A stretch of DNA of 64,000 nt, from the NCBI RefSeq assembly GCF_013386825.1, contig NZ_JACARC010000032.1:1-64000 (forward strand). Reading direction: 5' to 3'. Shown here piece after piece: positions 33,363 through 41,831 of the stretch. Under the pieces are notes generated by a model. It did not search any database, was not told the origin of the DNA, and saw nothing but the letters and a program-made list of their open reading frames with translations. A program made the position numbers and the translations under genes. Positions within the stretch are counted from its first letter, which is position 1, and each line of letters opens with the position of its first letter. The stretch comes from Pseudomonas sp. IPO3778. GTDB lineage: Bacteria; Pseudomonadota; Gammaproteobacteria; Pseudomonadales; Pseudomonadaceae.

Positions 33363-35168
33363 ATGCCTGACTACAAGGCCCCCTTGCGTGATATTCGCTT
33401 CGTTCGTGACGAACTGCTTGGCTATGAAGCGCACTATCAGAGCCTGCCGGCTTGCCAGGACGCTACCCCGGACATGGTTGACGCCATTCTCGAAGAAGGC
33501 GCCAAGTTCTGTGAGCAGGTACTGGCACCGCTGAACCGCGTGGGTGACATCGAAGGTTGCACCTGGAGCGAGTCAGGCGTTAAGACCCCTACCGGTTTCA
33601 AAGAAGCCTACAAACAATTCGTTGAAGGCGGCTGGCCGAGCCTGGCCCACGACGTGGCGCACGGTGGCCAAGGCCTGCCGGAGTCCCTGGGCCTGGCAGT
33701 CAGCGAAATGGTCGGCGAAGCCAACTGGTCGTGGGGCATGTACCCGGGCCTGTCCCATGGCGCGATGAACACCATTTCCGAGCACGGCACTCCCGAGCAG
33801 CAAGAGGCTTACCTGACCAAGCTGGTGTCGGGCGAGTGGACCGGCACCATGTGCCTGACCGAACCGCACTGCGGCACCGACCTGGGCATGCTGCGCACCA
33901 AGGCCGAACCTCAGGCTGATGGTTCCTACAAGGTTTCCGGCACCAAGATCTTCATCTCGGCCGGCGAACACGACATGGCCGACAACATCGTCCACATCGT
34001 GCTGGCCCGCCTGCCGGATGCACCGGCCGGCACCAAAGGCATTTCGCTGTTCATCGTTCCCAAGTTCGTACCGAACGCCGACGGTTCGATTGGCGAGCGC
34101 AACGCGGTGTCCTGCGGTTCCCTGGAACACAAAATGGGCATCCACGGTAACGCCACCTGCGTGATGAACTTCGACGCGGCCACCGGTTTCCTGATCGGCC
34201 CGGCGAACAAAGGCCTGAACTGCATGTTCACCTTTATGAACACCGCTCGCCTGGGCACCGCGCTGCAAGGCCTGTCCCACGCTGAAATCGGCTTCCAGGG
34301 CGGCCTGAAATACGCTCGCGATCGTCTGCAAATGCGCTCCCTGACTGGCCCGAAAGCGCCGGACAAGGCCGCCGACCCGATCATCGTGCACCCCGACGTG
34401 CGCCGTATGCTGTTGACCATGAAAGCCTTCGCTGAGGGCAACCGCGCGATGGTGTACTTCACCGCCAAGCAGGTTGACGTGGTCAAGTACGGCACCGACG
34501 ACGAAGCCAAGAAACAGGCTGACGCCCTGCTGGCGTTCATGACCCCGATTGCCAAGGCGTTCATGACCGAAGTCGGTTTTGAATCCGCCAACCACGGCGT
34601 GCAGATCTACGGCGGCCATGGCTTCATTGCCGAGTGGGGCATGGAGCAGAACGTTCGCGACAGCCGCATTTCGATGCTGTACGAAGGCACCACCGGCATC
34701 CAGGCGCTCGACCTGCTGGGTCGTAAAGTGCTGATGACCCAAGGCGAAGCGCTGAAGGGCTTCACCAAGATCGTCCACAAGTTCTGCCAGGCCAACGAAG
34801 GCAACGAAGCGGTACAGGAATTCGTTGCACCGCTGGCTGCATTGAACAAAGAGTGGGGCGAGTTGACCATGAAGGTCGGCATGGCGGCCATGAAAGACCG
34901 TGAAGAAGTCGGCGCCGCTTCGGTGGATTACCTGATGTACTCCGGTTACGCCTGCCTGGCTTACTTCTGGGCTGACATGGCCCGCCTGGCTGCCGAGAAA
35001 CTGGCTGCCGGCACCACCGAAGAAGGCTTCTACACCGCCAAGCTGCAGACTGCGCGCTTCTACTTCCAGCGCATCCTGCCGCGTACCCGCACCCACGTTG
35101 CAACCATGCTGTCGGGCGCCAACAACCTGATGGACATGAAAGAAGAGAACTTCGACCTGGGCTACTAA
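33363..35168 (+). CDS. FadE-type acyl-CoA dehydrogenase 1
   Basis: A 601-residue flavoenzyme of the long, bacterial acyl-CoA dehydrogenase type. The middle-domain FAD motifs are [19 protein letters not shown] and [13 protein letters not shown] (about 165-220), the C-terminal helical domain has [18 protein letters not shown] and the catalytic-base segment [18 protein letters not shown] (about 430-460), and a C-terminal extension of the PF12806 type follows. It oxidises acyl-CoA in beta-oxidation. Position after bioD and a small protein matches PA0506 of P. aeruginosa, reported as a fatty acid-induced FadE. Confidence 0.92.
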   Translation: MPDYKAPLRDIRFVRDELLGYEAHYQSLPACQDATPDMVDAILEEGAKFCEQVLAPLNRVGDIEGCTWSESGVKTPTGFKEAYKQFVEGGWPSLAHDVAHGGQGLPESLGLAVSEMVGEANWSWGMYPGLSHGAMNTISEHGTPEQQEAYLTKLVSGEWTGTMCLTEPHCGTDLGMLRTKAEPQADGSYKVSGTKIFISAGEHDMADNIVHIVLARLPDAPAGTKGISLFIVPKFVPNADGSIGERNAVSCGSLEHKMGIHGNATCVMNFDAATGFLIGPANKGLNCMFTFMNTARLGTALQGLSHAEIGFQGGLKYARDRLQMRSLTGPKAPDKAADPIIVHPDVRRMLLTMKAFAEGNRAMVYFTAKQVDVVKYGTDDEAKKQADALLAFMTPIAKAFMTEVGFESANHGVQIYGGHGFIAEWGMEQNVRDSRISMLYEGTTGIQALDLLGRKVLMTQGEALKGFTKIVHKFCQANEGNEAVQEFVAPLAALNKEWGELTMKVGMAAMKDREEVGAASVDYLMYSGYACLAYFWADMARLAAEKLAAGTTEEGFYTAKLQTARFYFQRILPRTRTHVATMLSGANNLMDMKEENFDLGY

Positions 35169-35186
35169 GCCCCGGCGGGTTCATTT

Positions 35187-35226
35187 AAAAAAGCCGCCGC
35201 TCCTTTGGGAGCGGCGGTTTTTTTTT
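35187..35226 (+). terminator. Rho-independent terminator after fadE 1
   Basis: CCGCCGCTCC (35194-35203) and GGAGCGGCGG (35208-35217) with loop TTTG, preceded by an A-run and followed by nine T residues. Confidence 0.93.
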
Positions 35227-35240
35227 GCGCGTTTTTTGAT

Positions 35241-35289
35241 CGTTCCCACGCTCCGTGTGGGACTGCAGCCCTGGACGCTCCGCGTCCCG
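35241..35289. repeat. Pseudomonad repeat of the CCCACGCTCCG...CGCTCCGCG type
   Basis: CGTTCCCACGCTCCGTGTGG followed by GGACGCTCCGCGTCC: two small adjacent palindromes of a repeat that is common in Pseudomonas intergenic DNA. Single copy in this window. Confidence 0.6.
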
Positions 35290-35359
35290 CCCCACACCGA
35301 TAAAAAACCCCAGCCCGGCACTCAGGGATTACGCCACGCGGCCGTTAAAGTGATGGCAA

Positions 35360-35375
35360 TGTGATACGCATCACA
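35360..35375. promoter_or_regulatory. CRP/Vfr-type binding site
   Basis: TGTGA-TACGCA-TCACA is a perfect CRP core with AA/TT flanks (AATGTGATACGCATCACATT). The site is centred 76 bp before the start codon of the diguanylate cyclase gene. Vfr is the Pseudomonas cAMP receptor protein and prefers this kind of sequence. Confidence 0.65.
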
Positions 35376-35442
35376 TTGAATGTGCTTAACTGTGATCAGT
35401 GAAGGCACTGTGCCATCTTTTTAGTGGGTCGGAGCTTTACCC

Positions 35443-36729
35443 TTGTCGCGCGCGTCTGCTGTCCGTTTCAGCCATTTCTTACCTTCACTGCTGTTGCTCC
35501 TGGCGGGGCTCTCGGCTGCGTACGTGAAGGATCTCAATGTGTTCTTCACCTCACTGTTCAACGTACTGCCAACCCTGGTGTTGCTGTTGGGCGGCTCGTA
35601 CTGTGCGGTCTACCGTCGTCAGCGCGAGCTGTTCCTGATGATCACGGTGTACGTCATCTATTTCCTGCTGGACACCCAGACCGATTACTACCGCGACCAC
35701 GGGCGTGTCCGGGAAGACGCGGCGGTGGTCTTCCACCTGTGTTGCCTGTTGTTGCCCCTGTTGTTCGGCATCTACGCGGTCTGGCAGGAAAAAACCCACC
35801 TGTTTCGGGACTTCGTCGCACGGTGCGCAGTGCTGTTCGCGGTAGGCAGCGTGGCGTTGGCCCTTGAGCAAAGTTTCCCCCAAGCGTTGTTGAGCTGGCT
35901 GGCCGAGATTCGCTGGCCAGCCTTGCATGGCCGCTGGATGAGCCTGATCCAGCTGTCATACCCGATGTTCCTGATTGGCTTTGTCACCCTGGCTGCGCAG
36001 TACTGGTACCAGCCAAGGCCGCTGCATGCCGCGCAACTGGTGGGCTTGTTGGGGCTGTTCTGGATGCTGCCGCAGACGTTCATCCTGCCGTTTACCCTCA
36101 ACATCATGTGCAGCCAGGTGATGCTGATGATTGCCGCCGGTGTGGCCCACGAGGCGTATCAAATGGCCTTCCGTGATGAGCTGACCGGGCTGCCGGGTCG
36201 CCGCGCGCTCAACGAGCGGATGCAGCGGCTGGGCCGCAACTACGTACTGGCCATGAGCGACGTCGATCATTTCAAACGTTTCAACGACACCCACGGCCAC
36301 GATGTGGGCGATCAGGTGCTGCGCCTGGTGGCCAGCAAGCTGTCCAAGGTCAACGGCGGTGGGCGGGCTTACCGGTACGGCGGCGAAGAGTTTGCCGTGG
36401 TGTTCGCCGGCAAAACCCTGGATGAGTGCCTGCCGCACCTGGAGGAAATCCGCGAGATTATCGCCAACTACGACATCAAGCTGCGTAATCTGGACCGTCC
36501 CCAGGACGACCAGCAAGGCCGCCAGCGTCGCACGGGCAGCGGCGCGTCCAGCGTATCGGTGACCGTCAGCATCGGTGTGGCCGAGCGCTTGGCCGAGCAG
36601 CGCTCGCCTGAAGAAGTGCTCAAATCCGCTGACCAGGCGCTGTACAGCGCCAAGGGCGCCGGGCGTAACTGTGTGGTGGCTGCAGGGCAAACACGCCGGG
36701 GAGCGGTACGGGAAAGCGCTGCCGGTTGA
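35443..36729 (+). CDS. Membrane diguanylate cyclase (GGDEF)
   Basis: A 428-residue protein. Six or seven membrane helices fill about residues 10-235 (LLLLAGLSAAYVKDL, LVLLLGGSYCAVYRR, LCCLLLPLLFGIYAVW and others). The GGDEF domain follows (about 245-400): FRDELTGLPGRRALNERM, MSDVDHFKRFNDTHGHDVGD and active-site RYGGEEFAVVF. No RxxD inhibitory site is seen at the usual distance before GGEEF, so product feedback is probably lost. Start is TTG 35443 with GGAG 8 bp upstream. A perfect CRP/Vfr-type site lies in its promoter region. Confidence 0.9.
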   Translation: MSRASAVRFSHFLPSLLLLLAGLSAAYVKDLNVFFTSLFNVLPTLVLLLGGSYCAVYRRQRELFLMITVYVIYFLLDTQTDYYRDHGRVREDAAVVFHLCCLLLPLLFGIYAVWQEKTHLFRDFVARCAVLFAVGSVALALEQSFPQALLSWLAEIRWPALHGRWMSLIQLSYPMFLIGFVTLAAQYWYQPRPLHAAQLVGLLGLFWMLPQTFILPFTLNIMCSQVMLMIAAGVAHEAYQMAFRDELTGLPGRRALNERMQRLGRNYVLAMSDVDHFKRFNDTHGHDVGDQVLRLVASKLSKVNGGGRAYRYGGEEFAVVFAGKTLDECLPHLEEIREIIANYDIKLRNLDRPQDDQQGRQRRTGSGASSVSVTVSIGVAERLAEQRSPEEVLKSADQALYSAKGAGRNCVVAAGQTRRGAVRESAAG

Positions 36730-36819
36730 GTGATAGTGGTGTATTCAGCGGCCCTAGAGTGATTGTCCGTGGGGCCGGGCAGCAGTAGGTTGAAGGTATC
36801 TGCTGCCGGAGACATTGCC

Positions 36820-38604
36820 ATGCCTGACTACAAAGCTCCCCTGCGCGACATGCGCTTTCTGATGGATCACGTCTTTGACTTCCACGGCCACTACGCAGCG
36901 CTGGGGGCGAACGACGCCAGCCCGGACATGGTGGGTGCGATCCTCGAAGAAGGCGCGAAATTCTGCGAAAACGTCCTCTCGCCGTTGAACCGTACCGGCG
37001 ATGAAGAAGGCTGCCATTTCGACAACGGCGTGGTGACCACGCCCAAGGGGTTCAAGGAAGCCTTCGCCCAGTACGTGGAAGGTGGCTGGCACGGTCTGGC
37101 GGCCGACCCGGCCTACGGCGGGCAAGGCTTGCCGCTGTCCCTGGGATTGGTACTCGCCGAGATGATTGCCTCCAGCAACACGTCCTGGGGCATGTACCCC
37201 GGCCTGACTCACGGTGCGATGTCGGCGATCCACGCCCACGGCACTGAAGAACAGAAAAACACCTACCTGAGCAAACTCACCGCCGGCCAGTGGACCGGCA
37301 CCATGTGCCTGACCGAAGCCCATTGCGGCACCGACCTGGGGCTGATCAAGACCCGCGCCGTGCCTCAGGCAGACGGCAGCTACGCGGTCACCGGCAGCAA
37401 GATTTTCATTTCGGCCGGCGAGCACGACATGAGTGAAAACATCATCCACCTGGTGCTGGCCAAACTGCCGGATGCACCGGCCGGCACCAAGGGTATCTCG
37501 CTGTTTATCGTGCCTAAATTCCATGCCGACTCTGGCGAGCGCAACGGGGTGAGCTGCGGCTCCATCGAACACAAGATGGGCATCAAGGCTTCGGCCACCT
37601 GCGCGCTGAACTTCGATGGCGCCCGGGGTTTCCTGATTGGTGAGGCGAACAAGGGCCTCAACTGCATGTTCACCATGATGAACCATGCGCGCCTGGGCAC
37701 CGGCATGCAGGGCCTTTGCCTGGGTGAAGCGAGCTTCCAGGGCGCGATCAAGTACGCCAACGACCGCTTGCAGATGCGTTCGCTGACCGGTGCCAAGGCC
37801 CCGGAAAAAGCCGCCGACCCGATCATCGTCCACCCGGATGTGCGGCGCATGTTGCTCACCATGAAAGCCTTCAACGAAGGCAACCGGGCGTTGACCTATT
37901 TCACCGCACAGTTGCTCGATACCGCGCACCTGAGTGCTGACGAGGGCCAGCGCCAGGAGGCTGAAGACCTGTTGGCGTTCCTCACGCCGATCTGCAAGGC
38001 CTTCATGACCGAAACCGGGCTGGAGGTGACCAACCACGGCATGCAAGTGTTTGGCGGCCATGGCTTCATTCGCGAATGGGGCATGGAACAGCTGGTTCGT
38101 GATTGCCGGATTGCACCGATCTATGAGGGCACCAACGGTATTCAGGCGTTGGATTTGCTCGGGCGCAAGGTGCTCGGCAGCCAGGGCAAGTTGCTGCGGG
38201 GCTTTACCAAAATCGTCCATAAGTTCTGCGCGGCCAATGCCGAGCATCCGCAACTCAAGGCCCATGTGGCGCAGCTCAACCAGTTGAATCAGCAATGGGG
38301 CGAGCTGACGGTCAAGGTGGGCATGGCGGCGATGAAAAACCCCGATGAAGTCGGCGCCGCCGCCCTGGATTACTTGATGTACAGCGGCTACATCATCCTC
38401 GCCTACCTGTGGCTGCGCATGGCGCTGGTGGCACAAGAGCAGTTGGACAGCGGCAGCGGTGATGCGGATTACGCCCGAGGCAAACTGGCCACGTGCGAGT
38501 TCTACTTCAAGCGCCTGCTGCCGCGAACCGCTGCCCACCGGGGGGCGGTGGAGGCGGGGAGCGAGTGCCTGATGAGTCTGCCGGCGGAGCTGTTTGCGCT
38601 TTAG
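36820..38604 (+). CDS. FadE-type acyl-CoA dehydrogenase 2
   Basis: A 594-residue paralogue of the preceding FadE, starting [19 protein letters not shown]. The flavin motifs are MCLTEAHCGTDLGLIKTRA and [13 protein letters not shown], the C-terminal GGHGFIREWGMEQLVRD and [17 protein letters not shown] carry the catalytic Glu, and the PF12806-type extension is present. GGAG precedes ATG 36820. It is 91 bp from the diguanylate cyclase stop and may be read from its promoter. Corresponds in position to PA0507. Confidence 0.92.
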   Translation: MPDYKAPLRDMRFLMDHVFDFHGHYAALGANDASPDMVGAILEEGAKFCENVLSPLNRTGDEEGCHFDNGVVTTPKGFKEAFAQYVEGGWHGLAADPAYGGQGLPLSLGLVLAEMIASSNTSWGMYPGLTHGAMSAIHAHGTEEQKNTYLSKLTAGQWTGTMCLTEAHCGTDLGLIKTRAVPQADGSYAVTGSKIFISAGEHDMSENIIHLVLAKLPDAPAGTKGISLFIVPKFHADSGERNGVSCGSIEHKMGIKASATCALNFDGARGFLIGEANKGLNCMFTMMNHARLGTGMQGLCLGEASFQGAIKYANDRLQMRSLTGAKAPEKAADPIIVHPDVRRMLLTMKAFNEGNRALTYFTAQLLDTAHLSADEGQRQEAEDLLAFLTPICKAFMTETGLEVTNHGMQVFGGHGFIREWGMEQLVRDCRIAPIYEGTNGIQALDLLGRKVLGSQGKLLRGFTKIVHKFCAANAEHPQLKAHVAQLNQLNQQWGELTVKVGMAAMKNPDEVGAAALDYLMYSGYIILAYLWLRMALVAQEQLDSGSGDADYARGKLATCEFYFKRLLPRTAAHRGAVEAGSECLMSLPAELFAL

Positions 38605-38631
38605 TGACTGTAAAATACCTATTGGTCATGA

Positions 38632-38679
38632 ACAGACCCTATGTGTCTCAAAAGTTGTTCGGGTACACTCGGGGTCTGT
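38632..38679 (+). promoter_or_regulatory. Dyad in the leader of the third fadE gene
   Basis: ACAGACCC (38632-38639) pairs with GGGTCTGT (38672-38679), with inner GTGT/ACAC. It is followed by AAAA, not a T-run, so it is more likely an operator or leader structure than a terminator. Confidence 0.35.
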
Positions 38680-38726
38680 AAAACCGACACCACCCGAATC
38701 ACTTTCAAGTTCTCACGAGGTTTGCC

Positions 38727-40505
38727 ATGGCTGACTACAAAGCGCCGCTGCGCGATATGCGCTTCGTCCTCAACGAAGTTTTCGAGGTCGCCAAACTCTG
38801 GGCTCAACTGCCTGCGCTGGCCGATACCGTCGACGCCGAGACCGTTGAGGCAATCCTCGAAGAAGCCGGCAAAGTCACCTCCAGGACCGTAGCCCCGCTC
38901 AGCCGTGGCGGCGATGAAGAAGGCTGCCGCTGGGAGAATGGCGCGGTGTTCACCCCGGCGGGCTTCAAGGACGCCTACACCACCTACGCCGAAGGCGGTT
39001 GGGTAGGTGTCGGTGGCGACCCGGCCTACGGCGGCATGGGCATGCCCAAGGCGGTGTCGGCCCAGGTTGAAGAGATGATCAACTCCTCGGGCCTGGCTTT
39101 TGGTCTGTACCCGATGCTGACCTCCGGCGCCTGCGTGTCGATCAACACCCACGCCAGTGAAGAACTCAAAGCCACTTACCTGCCGAATATGTACTCCGGC
39201 GTGTGGGCCGGTTCCATGTGCCTGACCGAGCCCCATGCCGGCACCGACCTGGGGATTATCCGCACCAAGGCTGAGCCTCAGGCAGACGGTTCCTACAAGG
39301 TCAGCGGGACCAAGATCTTCATCACCGGTGGCGAGCACGACCTCACCGACAACATCATCCACCTGGTACTGGCCAAGCTGCCGGACGCACCGGCGGGGCC
39401 CAAGGGCATCTCGCTGTTCCTGGTGCCCAAGTTCATGGTGAATGCCGATGGCAGCCTGGGCGCGCGCAATCCGGTGACCTGTGGCTCCATCGAACACAAG
39501 ATGGGCATCCAGGCGTCCGCGACGTGCGTGATGAACTTCGACGAAGCCGTGGGTTACCTGGTGGGCGAACCCAACCGCGGCCTGGCCGCGATGTTCACCA
39601 TGATGAACTACGAGCGTTTGGGCGTCGGTATTCAAGGCCTGGCCTCCGGCGAGCGCTCTTATCAGAACGCCATCGAATATGCGCGCGACCGCCTGCAGAG
39701 CCGTTCGCCAACCGGTCCGAAAGCCACCGACAAGGTCGCTGACCCGATCATCGTCCACCCGGACGTGCGGCGCATGCTGCTGACCATGAAAGCCTCGAAC
39801 GAAGGCGGCCGTGCGTTCTCCACCTATGTGGCAATGCAACTCGACACCGCCAAGTTCAGCGAAGACGCCACCACCCGCAAACGCGCGGACGACCTGGTGG
39901 CCTTGCTGACTCCGGTGGCGAAGGCGTTTCTGACCGACCTGGGCCTGGAAACCACCGTGCACGGCCAGCAGGTGTTCGGCGGCCACGGTTACATTCGCGA
40001 ATGGGGCCAGGAGCAACTGGTGCGTGATGTGCGCATCACCCAGATCTACGAAGGCACCAACGGCATTCAGGCCCTGGACCTGGTGGGACGCAAGATCGTC
40101 GGCAGCGGCGGGGCGTTCTATAAGCTGTTCGCCGACGAGATCCGCCATTTCACCGCCACGGCCGGTGCCGAACTGGCCGAGTTCACCAAGCCGCTGAACG
40201 CGGCGGTGGATGACCTGGATGAGTTGACCGCCTGGCTGCTGGACCGCGCCAAGTCCAACCCGAATGAAATCGGTGCGGCGTCGGTGGAGTATCTGCACGC
40301 GTTTGGCTACATGGCCTATGCGTACATGTGGGCCCTGATGGCCAAGGCAGCTTTGGGCAAAGAGGCGCAGGAAGACTTCTACGCCAGCAAACTGGGCACC
40401 GCGCGGTTCTACTTTGCCCGCCTGCTGCCGCGGATCGCGTCCCTCAGTGCTTCGGTAAAAGCCGGTAGCGAATCGCTGTTTTTGCTGGATGAAGCCCAGT
40501 TCTAA
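38727..40505 (+). CDS. FadE-type acyl-CoA dehydrogenase 3
   Basis: A 592-residue third paralogue, beginning [19 protein letters not shown]. It has MCLTEPHAGTDLGIIRTKA, GTKIFITGGEHDL and YEGTNGIQALDLVGRK. Its sequence is a little farther from the other two (EHDLTDN in place of EHDM, shorter C-terminal part). Position matches PA0508, reported to act on medium-chain acyl-CoAs; chain-length preference here is inference. GAGG precedes the ATG. The small RNA gene rsmY lies directly downstream. Confidence 0.92.
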   Translation: MADYKAPLRDMRFVLNEVFEVAKLWAQLPALADTVDAETVEAILEEAGKVTSRTVAPLSRGGDEEGCRWENGAVFTPAGFKDAYTTYAEGGWVGVGGDPAYGGMGMPKAVSAQVEEMINSSGLAFGLYPMLTSGACVSINTHASEELKATYLPNMYSGVWAGSMCLTEPHAGTDLGIIRTKAEPQADGSYKVSGTKIFITGGEHDLTDNIIHLVLAKLPDAPAGPKGISLFLVPKFMVNADGSLGARNPVTCGSIEHKMGIQASATCVMNFDEAVGYLVGEPNRGLAAMFTMMNYERLGVGIQGLASGERSYQNAIEYARDRLQSRSPTGPKATDKVADPIIVHPDVRRMLLTMKASNEGGRAFSTYVAMQLDTAKFSEDATTRKRADDLVALLTPVAKAFLTDLGLETTVHGQQVFGGHGYIREWGQEQLVRDVRITQIYEGTNGIQALDLVGRKIVGSGGAFYKLFADEIRHFTATAGAELAEFTKPLNAAVDDLDELTAWLLDRAKSNPNEIGAASVEYLHAFGYMAYAYMWALMAKAALGKEAQEDFYASKLGTARFYFARLLPRIASLSASVKAGSESLFLLDEAQF

Positions 40506-40520
40506 GGGCTTGGAGGGCGT

Positions 40521-40538
40521 GTAAGCAATCTCTTACAT
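40521..40538 (+). promoter_or_regulatory. GacA-binding upstream activating sequence of rsmY
   Basis: TGTAAG-CAATCT-CTTACA is a perfect TGTAAG-N6-CTTACA GacA box. Its centre is about 65 bp upstream of the predicted rsmY start, the distance found for rsm small RNA genes in pseudomonads. Confidence 0.9.
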
Positions 40539-40593
40539 GACGTGCTGCTATTCGTCCTCTATCGCCATATTGGATCCACGGATAATCTACTTC

Positions 40594-40719
40594 ACATGGA
40601 CGTCGCGCAGGAAGCGCAAAGCAACAACACGGACACGTAGGATTCTGCCAGGAAGGCGGAGTGAAATGGATGTCAGGGAAACAGTCTGCAAAGCCCCGCT
40701 TCGGCGGGGTTTTCTTTTG
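40594..40719 (+). ncRNA. rsmY: Small RNA RsmY (sponge for RsmA/CsrA proteins)
   Basis: A GATAAT -10 (40582-40587) predicts a start near 40594. The transcript contains eight GGA triplets (40599, 40611, 40632, 40641, 40652, 40659, 40669, 40678), several in AnGGA context, including the GCGCAGGAAGCGC hairpin and TGCCAGGAAGGC typical of RsmY. It ends in the terminator CCCCGC-TTCG-GCGGGG plus TTTTCTTTT. Known role: RsmY binds RsmA/RsmE and frees target mRNAs for translation, under GacS/GacA control. The 5' end is predicted, not mapped. Confidence 0.92.
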
Positions 40720-40731
40720 CCTGCGAAAAAG

Positions 40732-41622
40732 TCAGACCGGCGCGTTCATCACGTCTTCCAGCAGCGTGCGCAACAATTCCAGCGTTGCCTGCTGACGCTG
40801 CACATCCCGGCATACCAATCCCACTTTCAACGGCACCCGTGGTTCGCTCAACGGTTTCCACAGCAACCCCTTGCTGTTGTGTTCGTCCTGGGAGCGTCCG
40901 GGCAGCACTGTCGCCAACTTGGTGTGGGGCAGGCTGTCGAGAATCCCCACCATCGTATTCAACTCGGCCTGCACTTGCGGGCGTCGGCCCAGGTTGGCCA
41001 GTTGGCCTTGCCATATCTGCCGCACCTGAAACTCTTCCCCGAGCAGTAACATCGGCAACTCGGCGGCCTGCTTCAAGGAGACTTTCTTGAATTCCCGCAG
41101 CGGGTGATCAGACGGGATGACCACCTTCAGTTCATCTTCATACAGCAGCACGCCGTGCAATCCCGGCTGGCGCGGTGGCAGGTAACTGATGCCGATATCC
41201 AGCGAGCCATTGAGCAGCCGGCGCTCGATTTCCATACCGGTCAATTCGTAGATTTGCACCACCAGGTGCGGCTGGGCCTTGCGCACCCGTTCGAGCATCT
41301 GCGGCACCAGGCTGGTGTGCACGGTTTGCAGCACGCCGATCGCCAGGGTGCGCAATGCCTGGCCCTTGAAGTTGCGCAGCGCTTCCACTGCATGCTGCAT
41401 GCCGTCGAGCAGGGGCAGGGCATGGTTGTACAAGGTGTGAGCCGCCAGGGTTGGCAGCAGGCGCTTGCTGCTGCGTTCGAACAGGCTCACATCGAGGTTC
41501 TGTTCGAGCTGGCGTATCTGCTGCGACAAGGCTGGCTGGGAGATCGACAGGCGCTCTGCCGCCCGGCCCACGTGGCCTTCTTCATACACCGCGACGAAAT
41601 AACGCAGTTGCTTGAAATCCAT
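40732..41622 (-). CDS. LysR-family transcriptional regulator
   Basis: A 296-residue LTTR. The DNA-binding domain is at about 1-60 (AERLSISQPALSQQIRQLEQ) and the effector-binding domain at about 90-290, with LAIGVLQTVHTSLVPQML near its start. It is divergent from the class III aminotransferase gene, the usual sign of a regulator and its target. A palindrome overlaps its own start codon. Convergent with rsmY, 13 bp from its terminator. Inducer unknown. Confidence 0.88.
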   Translation of the reverse strand: MDFKQLRYFVAVYEEGHVGRAAERLSISQPALSQQIRQLEQNLDVSLFERSSKRLLPTLAAHTLYNHALPLLDGMQHAVEALRNFKGQALRTLAIGVLQTVHTSLVPQMLERVRKAQPHLVVQIYELTGMEIERRLLNGSLDIGISYLPPRQPGLHGVLLYEDELKVVIPSDHPLREFKKVSLKQAAELPMLLLGEEFQVRQIWQGQLANLGRRPQVQAELNTMVGILDSLPHTKLATVLPGRSQDEHNSKGLLWKPLSEPRVPLKVGLVCRDVQRQQATLELLRTLLEDVMNAPV

Positions 41623-41635
41623 AAGTAATGCTTAT
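41621..41635. promoter_or_regulatory. Candidate LysR binding site
   Basis: ATAAG-TAATG-CTTAT has perfect 5-bp arms and the T-N11-A form of LysR sites. It overlaps the LysR start codon, which suits autorepression. Confidence 0.4.
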
Positions 41636-41831
41636 CGAAAAAGCTGGAAAATCGAAATGGCCGAGTGCCCCCCAGACGCCTAGTCTAGCGCCTATTCACA
41701 GGGCTTACAGGGCCGGAAAGTGCGATGAGTAGTGTTTATGTTGACGGTGTTTGCATAGGCAGGGCAAAAAACCTTCGCCATGGGTGGATCGGTGGTATCG
41801 ACCAAGGTGCGATTGCCAAAGGGGTTCATCC

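Noticed and set aside
35424..35867. 147-residue ORF overlapping the start of the diguanylate cyclase
   Set aside because: Out-of-frame shadow; the GGDEF frame has a ribosome binding site at TTG 35443 and clear membrane helices.
36754..38538. Long minus-strand ORFs opposite the fadE genes (also 33573-35096 and 38619-40298)
   Set aside because: The same antisense pattern recurs in all three paralogues, which shows that it reflects codon bias of the real genes.
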